Shown here piece by piece: positions 34,601 to 42,562 of a stretch of 51,914 nucleotides of DNA (its first letter is position 1; each line of letters starts with the position of its first letter). The stretch covers positions 1-51,914 of the forward strand of contig NZ_LRQV01000038.1 of assembly GCF_001567585.1 (NCBI RefSeq). Direction: 5' to 3'. The position numbers and the translations under genes were made by a program. Source of the stretch: Micromonospora rosaria. Lineage in GTDB: Bacteria; Actinomycetota; Actinomycetes; Mycobacteriales; Micromonosporaceae. The notes beneath the pieces are model-generated. The model saw nothing but the letters and a program-made list of their open reading frames with translations. It did no database searches and was not told the DNA's origin.

Positions 34601-34997
34601 CGGGGACGACCAGCAGCGGCATCGCGCCCGCCGGCGCGGTCTCCTGGCGCAGGCCGTCCCCGCCGGGCCGGACCCGGGTCCGCAGCGAGGCGTGCCGGGC
34701 GACCAGCGCGCCGACCGCCCGGGTGACGCTGGCCAGGTCGGCGGCGACCCGCTCCGAGACGGCGAGGGTACGGCGCAGGTTCATGAACAGGTGGTTGGAC
34801 CGGGACAGCGCGTTGGCCCGCCACATCACCTGCTGCCCCCAGGTCAGTGGCGCTGTCTCCGGACGTCCACTCTGGAATTGGGCATGGCGCAGCCATTCCG
34901 TGGCCCACTCGTCCGGCACTACGGCATCCGCGAATCGCATTCCTGACCGTACGATGACGGGCAACGGCGCAGATCGATCGTTTGGTTTCTCCGACAT
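31680..34997 (-). CDS. Stand-alone tandem condensation-domain protein (C-linker-C)
   Basis: 1105 residues with two homologous NRPS condensation-like domains (about residues 45-470 and 665-1105) joined by a ~190-residue Pro/Gly/Ala linker with pentapeptide repeats (GPDGA). Each copy opens with PLTWGQ.-MWRA and has LRRSLTLS/LRRTLAVS, HASLRTR/HESLRTR, DAYRHAYYDAAA/DGYRHAYYDPRA and DTRHVLPDD/DTRYLPPDR. The usual HHxxxDG is replaced by SHSTVD (His at residues ~181 and ~802): the second His and the Asp remain, the first His and the Gly do not. There is no adenylation or carrier domain. It is divergent from the NRPS operon with an 83-base gap. Possible acyltransferase or docking role; function unknown. 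Confidence 0.85.
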   Translation of the reverse strand: MSEKPNDRSAPLPVIVRSGMRFADAVVPDEWATEWLRHAQFQSGRPETAPLTWGQQVMWRANALSRSNHLFMNLRRTLAVSERVAADLASVTRAVGALVARHASLRTRVRPGGDGLRQETAPAGAMPLLVVPGEGDGHEAAQATATRLGDVAFDHADEWPVRIALVLVADRVRQIVLVFSHSTVDAHAVDIVLRDLRLLLLRGALRTPAGPQSVRVAQDQQGVDQRRSQRAIEYWLREYHRLPRHDLPVVGPELTPRLHRGVLVSPALDRAARLVAARHQVTTSTVLLAGLTALTVRDREPGPCGFFPMAHNRFRPDYAQAVANIGQIGFGVVDLSGRPTFADLLPRVWQSALDAYRHAYYDAAALRRAFTDLGYDYGSAFLPYHYFNDVRLAGGEAGAHPTGETEAGLRAATQRSTFSWVRGLDRASWHLLAHVVDEPGAVGVTLSVDTRHVLPDDVEPFLRDLEELLVRAAFRDVPWPWSPRPPRPGSAAGVDAGSDASPPPTPPSAGSAPAPPRPAASAAGGPGFSAPAAGGSGPAVPDHVEPRSAGPEPAAPGPAGPEPAGPATVESPVAGPNGAGPDGVGPDGAGPDGAGPDGVEAGGAGTVAAPGWTGGPVPARWADGPPVVTAPVGSGATRTVPTGPVGFGADEPVYAPFAGGTARTGPLTWGQRAMWRAVVEFESPERSVLNLRRSLTLSRRAAVDVPRAVRALGDLVGRHESLRTRIRVRDGELCQVAEAEGRLPISVWTADAATDPDGGATARTLAEEIGDPPFDHAAHWPMRAALVVVDGLVRHVVVVFSHSTVDFHAAELVLRDLRMLLLRGRCPTAPGLQSLDVAERERTIEQRRCDRAVAYWSRQFGRLPVATVEPAGAVPTPRYRRGSLVSTAIDPAARLVAARHRVTTSTVLLAATAAVIAGTGGQEVCGIFSMANNRFQPEYATAISKLNQLGFCLVDLADRPDFAEVLARTGRAALDGYRHAYYDPRAMEKGFADIGHDYGTALAPFCFFNDIRLPVGAEPDPAGPDEPALRAAATRSAFTWLNPLDRFAWRCRIQVVDAPGAVELVITADTRYLPPDRAERLLRAVEELLVEAAFREVPWPWLPAR
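33201..33275. repeat. Five 15-base tandem units inside the linker of the tandem-condensation gene
   Basis: Consecutive 15-mers of the type GGCACCGTCCGGACC (plus strand) run from 33201 to 33275 and encode GPDGA/GPDGV/GPNGA pentapeptides on the minus strand. The flanking stretch to about 33370 has related GPEPA-type units. Length variation would be in frame. Confidence 0.8.
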
Positions 34998-35080
34998 GCG
35001 CCGTTCAGGCCATACCGTTGCGTCGTTTGCAGTGGGCAGACTACTTGCTCCGCACGCCCCCGAGCGAAAAGGCCATCGGC

Positions 35081-38000
35081 GTGACCAATGTTGACGTACC
35101 GGCGCGGGTCACCCCTACCCCGCCGAAACGGACCATTCCCCGGAGTGGACAAACACCGTCAATGTCCTTCGGACAGGAAAGGATCTGGTTCACCGAACAG
35201 CTCACCCCGGGCACGTCCGGTTACGTCGTGTACGCGACCTCCCGGCTGCGCGGGCCGCTGGAGCCGGATCTGGTGCGGACCGCCCTGGACGAGGTCGCCG
35301 CCCGTCACGACAGCCTGCGGATGCGGTTCCTGGAGAACGACCGGGGCGAGCCGGTGGTCGAGGTGCTGGAGACGGTCCGGGTGCCGTTCACCCTGGCGGA
35401 GGCGGTGGACGAGGCGACCGCCCGGATGCTGGTGGCCGAGTGGGTCCGGACCCCGTTCGACCTCACCGCCGCGCCGCTGCTGCGGGCGCTGGTGGTCCGG
35501 CTGGCCGACGACGACCACGTGCTGCACCTGGACATGCACCACATCGTCAGTGACGGCTGGTCGATGAACCTGCTGCTCAACGAGGTGGCGACGGTCTACG
35601 GGGCGCTGCGGGACGCGGCGGAGACCCCGGCGGCGCCGGCCGTCCGGTACGTCGACTACGCCGCCTGGCAGCGGGACCGGATGGACGGCGCCGCCGCCCG
35701 CGACGGGCTGGCCTTCTGGACCCGGACGCTGGCCGGGGTGCCGCCGCTGGACCTACCCACCGACCGGCCCCGCCCGGCCGTCCAGTCCTACGCCGGGGGC
35801 ACCCACCGGTTCCGGCTGGACGCCGAGCTGACCGAGGGCCTGCGGCGGCTCGGCCGGGCCCACCGGGCGACCCTCTACATGACCCTGCTCGCGGGCCTGC
35901 ACGCGACGCTCTTCCGCTACTCCGGTCAGCGGGACTTCGCGGTCGGCTCACCGGTCGCCGGCCGGGTCACCCCCGAGGCGGAGGAGCTGATCGGGCTCTT
36001 CGTCAACACTCTCGCGCTGCGCGCCGACCTGTCCCGGGAGGCCCCGCCGGGCGGCGGCACCGGGGCGGCGGACGACGGCGAGCCCACCTTCGGCACCCTG
36101 CTGCGCCGGACCCGCAACACCGTCGTGCGGGCCCTGGCCAACCAGGAGATCCCGTTCGAGCGCCTGGTCAAGGAGCTGAACGTCACCCGGGACGTCAGCC
36201 GCACCCCGGTCTTCCAGGTGCTGTTCACCCTGCAGAACTACGCCCGTACCACCGGCCGGTGGCCGACGGGGCTGGTCGCCGAGGGGTTCGGCGCGGACGG
36301 CACCGTGTCCCGGTTCGACCTGTCGCTCTACGTCAGCGAGACCGACACGGACCTGCGGGCGATGCTGGTCTACAACAGCGACCTGTTCACGCCGGACACG
36401 GCGGCCCGGTTCGCGGACGCCCTCCGTACCCTGCTGCGGGCGGCGGTCGACCGGCCGGACCGCCCGGTGGTGGACCTGCCGCTGCTCGACCCCGCCGAAC
36501 AGGCCCGGATGCTCGCCCTCGGCACCCCCGACGGAGCCGACGCCCCCGGCCGCGCCGACCCCGCCGACGGCGCTGACGCCCACAACGGCAATGACACCGA
36601 CAGCGGCGCTGACCCCGACAGTGGCACTGACCCCGCCGGCGGCACTGGCACCGACAGCGGCGTCCGGTTCCTGGCCGGGACCGGCGGCGACGGTGTGGCC
36701 GCACCGGTGACGAGGTCGGCGCTGACCCTGGCCGACCTGGTCACCCCGCACGCCGCGACGAGCCCCGACGTGCCGGCGGTGGTCTGCGGCGCGGACACGG
36801 TGACGTACCGGGACCTGGACCGGCGGGCCAACCAGCTCGCCCACCACCTGCGCACGCTCGGGGTGGGCCCGGACGCCCTGGTCGGGGTGCTGCTGGAGCA
36901 GTCCGCCGACCTGGCCGTGGCGCTGCTGGGCGTGCTCCGCGCCGGTGGGGCGTACCTGCCGCTGGACCCGGAGCAGCCGAGGCAGCGGCTGGCCCTGATG
37001 CTCGCCGACGCCCGCCCGGCGGTGGTGCTCACCAGCACCGACCTGCGCGACCTGCTGCCGACGGCCACCGACGGGCCCGTCGACACCGGACACCCGACCG
37101 ACACCGGGCAGCCGGTGGGCGCGCAGCGCCCCGCACCGGCCGGGGAGCCGGTCTGCCTGGACACGCTGGGCGACGTGCTCGCCGGCCGGCCGGTCACGCC
37201 GCCGGAGCCGACCGCCACCGGCGCGCACCTGGCGTACGTCATCTACACCTCCGGCTCGACCGGGCGGCCGAAGGGCGTCGCGGTCGCGCACCGGCAGGTG
37301 CTGCGCTACCTCGACGGGGTGGCCGACCGGTTCGGCGTCGTCCCGGGCAGCCGGTACGCGCTGTTGCAGTCGATGTCCTTCGACTTCAGCGTGACCGTGT
37401 TCTACCTGGCGCTGGCGACCGGCGGAACGGTGCACCTGCTTGACCGGCGGTGCACCGGCGGGGAGCTGGCCGACCGGTTGCGCCGGCACCGGATCGACTA
37501 CCTGAAGATCACTCCGTCGCACCTGGCCGTCCTCGCCGCCGAGGTCGGCGAGGCGGCGCTGGTGCCGACCCGGGCCCTGATCCTCGGCGGGGAGGCGTCC
37601 GACCTGGACTGGGCGGCCCGGTTCGCGGCGGCCGGGCCGGGCCGGGTGTTCAACCACTACGGCCCGACCGAGGCGACCGTCGGGGTGACCACGTACGAGG
37701 TGACGCCCGACGCGACGGGGGACGGACCGGTGCCGCTGGGCCGACCGCTGCCGCACGCCCGGGTGTACGTGCTCGACGAGCGGCTGCGCCCGGTGCCGGT
37801 CGGGGTGCCCGGCGAGATCCACCTCGGCGGGGACCGGCTGGCCCGGGGGTACCTGCACCAGCCGGAGCTGACCGACGAACGGTTCGTGCCCGACCCGTAC
37901 GGCCCGCCCGGGGCCCGGCTGTACCGCACCGGGGACCTGGGCCGGTGGCGGGCGGACGGGCAGCTCGTGTTCCTCGGCCGCCGTGACCACCAGGTGAAGA

Positions 38001-41000
38001 TCCGTGGGTACCGGGTGGAGCTGGGTGAGGTGGAGGCCGCCCTGCGGGACCTGCCCCCGGTCCGGCAGGCGGCGGTGCTGCTGCGCGACGGGCGGCTGGT
38101 CGCCTGGCTGGAGCACGAGCCGGGTACCGGCCGGCCGGAGCCGGCCGAGCTGCGGCGGGTGCTGGGCGACCGGCTGCCCGACCACATGGTGCCGTACCGG
38201 TTCGTCTGGCTGGACCGGCTGCCGTTGCAGGAGCACGGCAAGGTGGACCGGCGGGCGCTGCCCGAGCCGGTCGACGAGGCCCCGAGCGGGGAGCGGATCG
38301 CGCCGGACGGTCCGGTGGAGACCCTGATCGCCGGGATCTGGCAGGTGGTGCTCGGCGTGCCGGAGGTCGGCGCGACCGACGACTTCTTCGACATCGGCGG
38401 TCACTCGCTGCTGGCCACCCAGGTGGTGGCCCGGCTGCGGCGGGAGCTGCCGGCGGTGGTCGCCGACGGGGACGCGCCGCCGGTGACCGTGATGGACCTG
38501 TTCCGCCACCGCACGGTGCGGGACCTGGCCGCCCGGCTGGCGGTGACCGACCGGGCCCCGGACGGGCTGCTGCACGAGCTGACCCCGCCGGTCGCCGGGG
38601 CCCCGGTCGCCACCCTGGTCTGCGTGCCGTACGGCGGCGGCAGCGCGGTGGTGTACCAGCCGCTGGCCGACGCCCTGCCGGCCGGGTACCGGCTGCTGTC
38701 GGTGGCCGTGCCCGGTCACGACATCGGGCTGGCCGACGAGCCGGCGCCGATCGACGAGGTGGCCGCCACCGTCGTCGCGGAGATCCTGGACCGGGTGACC
38801 GGGCCGCTGGTCCTGTACGGCCACTGCGGCCCCGGCGGCGCGCTGGCCGTTGAGGCGGCCCGTCGGCTGGAGGCGGCCGGCCGGGAGCTGACCGCCGTGT
38901 ACCTGGGCGCGGTGTTCCCGTTCGGCCGGCCACCCGGTGGGCTGCTCGGCCCGCTGCTGCGGTTGCGGCTGGCCGAGCGGATCCGCAGCGACCGGATCTA
39001 CCGGACCTGGTTGCAGGCGCAGGGCACCTCGATCGGGTCGCTGGACCCGGACGAGGTGGCGTTCCTGATCCGGGCGATGCGGCACGACGCCCGGGTCTCC
39101 GAGGAGTACTTCACCGACCTGCTGCACCGGAAGGTGGCCCCGCTGCGGGCGCCGATCATCTCGGTGGTCGGCGAGCAGGACCGGGGCACCGAGTACCACG
39201 AGGAACGCTTCCGGGAGTGGCACTTCCTCAGCGACCGTACCGCCCTGGCGGTGATCGACGAGGGCGGGCACTACTTCCTCAAGTACCGGGCCGCCGAACT
39301 GGCCGAGATCGTCACCGGCGTGCACGACCGGCTGGCCGGGCCGGACCCGGCCGGCACACCGGATCGGATCGCCGCACCGGACGCCGCCGCCGGAACGGGT
39401 CGGGTCGGCACCGGCGCGACCGGCCGGGAGCCGACCGGCACGGCGCCGGCCGGCGCGGCGGGACCGGGGGTCGTCGACGCGGACGGGCTGGACCCGGCGT
39501 GGGAGCTGGTCGCCGTCTCGGACCGCCGCGCCGACCGGTCCGCGCCGGCCGACGCCCACGACCCGGCCGACTCCCCCGCCGCCGGGGCGGCGGTCGGGCC
39601 AGCCGGGCCGGGCGGCGGGCGGCGGGTGCGGCGACGGGACCGCGTCCCGCAGCCGAGCATGGCCCGGTTCGGCCTGATCGCCGCCGGTCAGATCATGTCC
39701 GGTACGGGCACCGCGCTGACCAACTTCGCCATCCCGTTGTGGATCTACCTGGAGACCGGTTCGCTGGCCCGGTTCGCGCTCTTCGCCGTGCTCGGTCTGC
39801 TCCCCGGCCTGGTGGTGGCCCCGCTGGCCGGGGCGCTGATCGACCGCAGCAGCCGGCGACGGATCATGATCCTGGCCGGGCTGGCGGCCGGCGGTGGGAA
39901 TGCCGTCCTGGCCGCCCTGGTGCTGACCGACCAGGCCCAGGCGTGGCACTTCTACCTGCTGGTCGCCTGGCTGTCGGTGGCGTTGGCGTTCCAGCGGCTC
40001 GCCTTCGTCTCCGCCGTGCCGCAACTGGTGCCCAAGCGCTACCTCGGGCACGCCAACGGGCTGGCGCAGACGGCCACCGGCATCACCCAGTTCCTGGTAC
40101 CGCTGATCTCGGTCGCCCTGCTGGAGGCGGTCGGCCTGCGCGGCATCCTGATCATCGACGTGGTGTCGTACGCCTTCGCGATCGGGGTGCTGGCCGCCGT
40201 CCGGTTCCCCCGTACCCTGGCGCTGCGCCGCCGGGAGGGCATCGGCGAGGAGATCATGGGCGGGCTGCGGTACGCGCTGCGCCGCCGCGAGTTCCGCGCC
40301 ATGCTGGCCTTCTTCGCCGCGCTGAACCTCTTCCTCTTCCCGGTGCTGTTCCTGCTCTCCCCGCTGGTGCTCGGCTTCGCCGACCTGGCGCAGGTGGCCC
40401 GGATCGCGCTCACCGGCGGCGTCGGCGCGGCCACCGGCGGACTGGTCATGCTGGTCTGGGGCGGGCCCCGGACGCACCGGATGCGGGCGGTGCTGCTGGG
40501 CACCCTGGGCATCGCGGTGGCCTGCGTGGTCACCGGGCTGCGCCCGAACCTGCTGGTGATCGGCGTCGGGGCGTTCGGCATGTACTTCGCCCTCGGCCTG
40601 GTCAACGGGGTCTACAACACCATCGTCCAGACCAAGGTGCCGCCGCGCTTCCACGGCCGGGTGTTCGCCCTCAACCAGATGGTGGCCTGGTCGACCCTGC
40701 CGCTGGGCTGGGGGGTGATCGCCCCGTTCGCCGCCCGGGTGGTGGAGCCGATGCTGCTACCCGGCGGGGCGCTCGCGCCCACCGTCGGCGCGGTGATCGG
40801 GGTCGGGCCGGGCCGCGGCCACGCTTTGCTGTACCTGGTCTTCGGGGTGTGCATCGCGCTGACCGCGCTGGTGTCGCTGCGGACCCGGATCCTGTCCCGG
40901 TTCGACCTGGAGGTGCCCGACGCGCCCCCGGACGACCTGGTCGGCATCGAGGCCCGGGAGGCCCGCGCGGCGGCGACCCGGACCGGGGGTGACCGGACGT

Positions 41001-41002
41001 GA
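35081..41002 (+). CDS. NRPS C-A-T-TE protein with C-terminal MFS exporter
   Basis: 1973 residues. C domain (about 27-440) with HHIVSDG (His153-154). An Asp/Gly-rich low-complexity linker follows (about 485-540). A domain (about 547-1055) has YTSGSTGRPKG, NHYGPTEATVG, GKVDRRALP; read against GrsA its pocket residues are D-F-T-I-I-G-H-V-G-K, resembling Asp and Thr codes only in part. The carrier domain has its Ser at ~1109 in FDIGGHSLL. The thioesterase (about 1174-1417) has GHCGPG, a Cys nucleophile near residue 1249, and His near 1397 (EGGHYFLKY). A ~110-residue linker leads to a 12-helix-type MFS permease (from ~1527). The GTG at 35081 has GAAAAGG upstream. It overlaps the next gene (GTGA). 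Confidence 0.93.
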   Translation: MTNVDVPARVTPTPPKRTIPRSGQTPSMSFGQERIWFTEQLTPGTSGYVVYATSRLRGPLEPDLVRTALDEVAARHDSLRMRFLENDRGEPVVEVLETVRVPFTLAEAVDEATARMLVAEWVRTPFDLTAAPLLRALVVRLADDDHVLHLDMHHIVSDGWSMNLLLNEVATVYGALRDAAETPAAPAVRYVDYAAWQRDRMDGAAARDGLAFWTRTLAGVPPLDLPTDRPRPAVQSYAGGTHRFRLDAELTEGLRRLGRAHRATLYMTLLAGLHATLFRYSGQRDFAVGSPVAGRVTPEAEELIGLFVNTLALRADLSREAPPGGGTGAADDGEPTFGTLLRRTRNTVVRALANQEIPFERLVKELNVTRDVSRTPVFQVLFTLQNYARTTGRWPTGLVAEGFGADGTVSRFDLSLYVSETDTDLRAMLVYNSDLFTPDTAARFADALRTLLRAAVDRPDRPVVDLPLLDPAEQARMLALGTPDGADAPGRADPADGADAHNGNDTDSGADPDSGTDPAGGTGTDSGVRFLAGTGGDGVAAPVTRSALTLADLVTPHAATSPDVPAVVCGADTVTYRDLDRRANQLAHHLRTLGVGPDALVGVLLEQSADLAVALLGVLRAGGAYLPLDPEQPRQRLALMLADARPAVVLTSTDLRDLLPTATDGPVDTGHPTDTGQPVGAQRPAPAGEPVCLDTLGDVLAGRPVTPPEPTATGAHLAYVIYTSGSTGRPKGVAVAHRQVLRYLDGVADRFGVVPGSRYALLQSMSFDFSVTVFYLALATGGTVHLLDRRCTGGELADRLRRHRIDYLKITPSHLAVLAAEVGEAALVPTRALILGGEASDLDWAARFAAAGPGRVFNHYGPTEATVGVTTYEVTPDATGDGPVPLGRPLPHARVYVLDERLRPVPVGVPGEIHLGGDRLARGYLHQPELTDERFVPDPYGPPGARLYRTGDLGRWRADGQLVFLGRRDHQVKIRGYRVELGEVEAALRDLPPVRQAAVLLRDGRLVAWLEHEPGTGRPEPAELRRVLGDRLPDHMVPYRFVWLDRLPLQEHGKVDRRALPEPVDEAPSGERIAPDGPVETLIAGIWQVVLGVPEVGATDDFFDIGGHSLLATQVVARLRRELPAVVADGDAPPVTVMDLFRHRTVRDLAARLAVTDRAPDGLLHELTPPVAGAPVATLVCVPYGGGSAVVYQPLADALPAGYRLLSVAVPGHDIGLADEPAPIDEVAATVVAEILDRVTGPLVLYGHCGPGGALAVEAARRLEAAGRELTAVYLGAVFPFGRPPGGLLGPLLRLRLAERIRSDRIYRTWLQAQGTSIGSLDPDEVAFLIRAMRHDARVSEEYFTDLLHRKVAPLRAPIISVVGEQDRGTEYHEERFREWHFLSDRTALAVIDEGGHYFLKYRAAELAEIVTGVHDRLAGPDPAGTPDRIAAPDAAAGTGRVGTGATGREPTGTAPAGAAGPGVVDADGLDPAWELVAVSDRRADRSAPADAHDPADSPAAGAAVGPAGPGGGRRVRRRDRVPQPSMARFGLIAAGQIMSGTGTALTNFAIPLWIYLETGSLARFALFAVLGLLPGLVVAPLAGALIDRSSRRRIMILAGLAAGGGNAVLAALVLTDQAQAWHFYLLVAWLSVALAFQRLAFVSAVPQLVPKRYLGHANGLAQTATGITQFLVPLISVALLEAVGLRGILIIDVVSYAFAIGVLAAVRFPRTLALRRREGIGEEIMGGLRYALRRREFRAMLAFFAALNLFLFPVLFLLSPLVLGFADLAQVARIALTGGVGAATGGLVMLVWGGPRTHRMRAVLLGTLGIAVACVVTGLRPNLLVIGVGAFGMYFALGLVNGVYNTIVQTKVPPRFHGRVFALNQMVAWSTLPLGWGVIAPFAARVVEPMLLPGGALAPTVGAVIGVGPGRGHALLYLVFGVCIALTALVSLRTRILSRFDLEVPDAPPDDLVGIEAREARAAATRTGGDRT

Positions 41003-42531
41003 CCGGCCCGACCACCGGCCCGGGTGCCGGCCCGACCACCGGCCCGGCGGGGGTCCCGCCGGTCGCCCGGACCGTGCCGGAGCTGCTGGCCTGGCGGACC
41101 GCCGTGCACCCCGAGCGGGTGGCGGTCCAGGTGCACGGGGTGGACGAGGTGACCTTCGCCGCCTGGTCGGCCGGCGCCGGGGCGGTCGCCGGGGCGTTGC
41201 GGCGGCACGGCGTCCGCCCGGGTGACCGGGTCGGGCTGGTCTTCGGCCAGCGGGACTGGACCGGGTACGCGGTGGCGTACTGCGGGGTGCTGCGGGCCGG
41301 CGGGGTGGCCGTGCCCCTGTCCGACCGGCTCGCCCCCGCCCAGCTCGGGTACGCCCTCGACCACTGCCGGGCGGCGGCCGTGCTGCACGGCGGCGACGAG
41401 GCGCCCCCCGGTACCCCGGCCGGTCTGCCGGCCTGGCCGGCGGCGCGGCTGGCCGCCGAGGGCGGGGAGCCGTTCGACCATCCGGTCCGCCCCGGCGACC
41501 TGGCCCAGATCCTCTACACGTCGGGGACCACCGGCCGGCCCAAGGGGGTGGGCGCCAGCCACGCCAACCTCGTCGTCGGCGCGCCCCGGCACCCGCGCCG
41601 GCTGCCGCTGGCCCACTCGGAGCGGTTCCTGCACGCCTTCCCGATCGGCACCAACGCCGGGCAGACCATGCTGCTCAACGCGCTCACCGCCCGGCCGACC
41701 GCGCTGACCCTGCCGGCGTTCACCCCGGCCCGGTTCGCCCGGCTGATCACCACGGCGGGCACGGTCTTCGTGGTGCCGTCGATCGCGATCGAACTGCTCG
41801 ACTCGGGCGCCCTCGCCGGGCGGGACCTGAGCGGCGTCCACCTGATCGGGTCGACCGCGGCGCCGCTGGCACCGGCGGTGGCGGCCCGGCTGGCGGCGGC
41901 GTTCCCGCAGGCCACCATCGTGAACTACTACACCTCGACGGAGGCGGCGCCGGCCCAGACCACGATGATCTTCGACCCGACCCGGCGGGAGGCGGTGGGC
42001 CGGCCGGTCGGTGGCCAGCTCATGATCGCCGACGCGGACGGGCGGGAGCTGCCCACCGGGCAGACCGGTGACGTGTGGCTGCGCTCCCCCCACCCGCGTT
42101 CCTACTACGGCGACGAGACGGCCAACCGGGCCACCTTCCGGGACGGTTGGGTCCGGATGGGCGACGTCGGCCGGCTCGACGCCGACGGGTACCTGCACCT
42201 CACCGACCGGCACCAGGACGTGATCAAGTCCGGCGCCTTCAAGGTCTCCACGCTGGAGGTCGAGGCGGCGCTGCACGAGCACCCGCAGGTCGCCGAGGCG
42301 GCCGTGGTCGGGGTGCCGCACCCGGTGCTCGGTTCGGCGGTCGCCGCCGCCGTGGTGGCCCGCCCCGGCACGCCCGCCGCCGAGCCGACCCTCCCGGCGC
42401 TGCGGGCCTTCCTCACCGGCCGACTCGCCGACCACCAGCTCCCGGCCCGGTTGCTGGTGCTGGACCGGCTGCCCCGCAACGAGGGCGGCAAGGTCCTCAA
42501 GCGGCAGCTCACCGACCAGTTCGACGCCTGA
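40999..42531 (+). CDS. Acyl/aryl-adenylate ligase (AMP-binding enzyme)
   Basis: 510-residue class I adenylate-forming enzyme. Core motifs are YTSGTTGRPKGV, YYTSTEAAP, GWVRMGDVGRLDADGYLHL, DRHQDVIKSGAFKVSTLEVE and the C-terminal Lys motif NEGGKVLKRQL. It has no fused carrier or condensation domain. The overall form resembles medium/long-chain acyl-CoA ligases and acyl-ACP ligases more than amino-acid adenylation domains. GTG start coupled to the NRPS/MFS stop. With the free carrier protein at the end of the operon it may load an acyl starter for N-acylation; the actual acid is not deducible. Confidence 0.87.
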   Translation: MTGPTTGPGAGPTTGPAGVPPVARTVPELLAWRTAVHPERVAVQVHGVDEVTFAAWSAGAGAVAGALRRHGVRPGDRVGLVFGQRDWTGYAVAYCGVLRAGGVAVPLSDRLAPAQLGYALDHCRAAAVLHGGDEAPPGTPAGLPAWPAARLAAEGGEPFDHPVRPGDLAQILYTSGTTGRPKGVGASHANLVVGAPRHPRRLPLAHSERFLHAFPIGTNAGQTMLLNALTARPTALTLPAFTPARFARLITTAGTVFVVPSIAIELLDSGALAGRDLSGVHLIGSTAAPLAPAVAARLAAAFPQATIVNYYTSTEAAPAQTTMIFDPTRREAVGRPVGGQLMIADADGRELPTGQTGDVWLRSPHPRSYYGDETANRATFRDGWVRMGDVGRLDADGYLHLTDRHQDVIKSGAFKVSTLEVEAALHEHPQVAEAAVVGVPHPVLGSAVAAAVVARPGTPAAEPTLPALRAFLTGRLADHQLPARLLVLDRLPRNEGGKVLKRQLTDQFDA

Positions 42532-42562
42532 TCCACCACCGACACACAAGCAGGGAGAGCAC

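Noticed and set aside
35948..40654. Very long open frame on the minus strand opposite the NRPS/MFS gene
   Set aside because: High GC makes antisense frames open. The plus strand has clear domain motifs across the whole interval, while the antisense translation is a low-complexity Gln/Arg/Val/Pro sequence.
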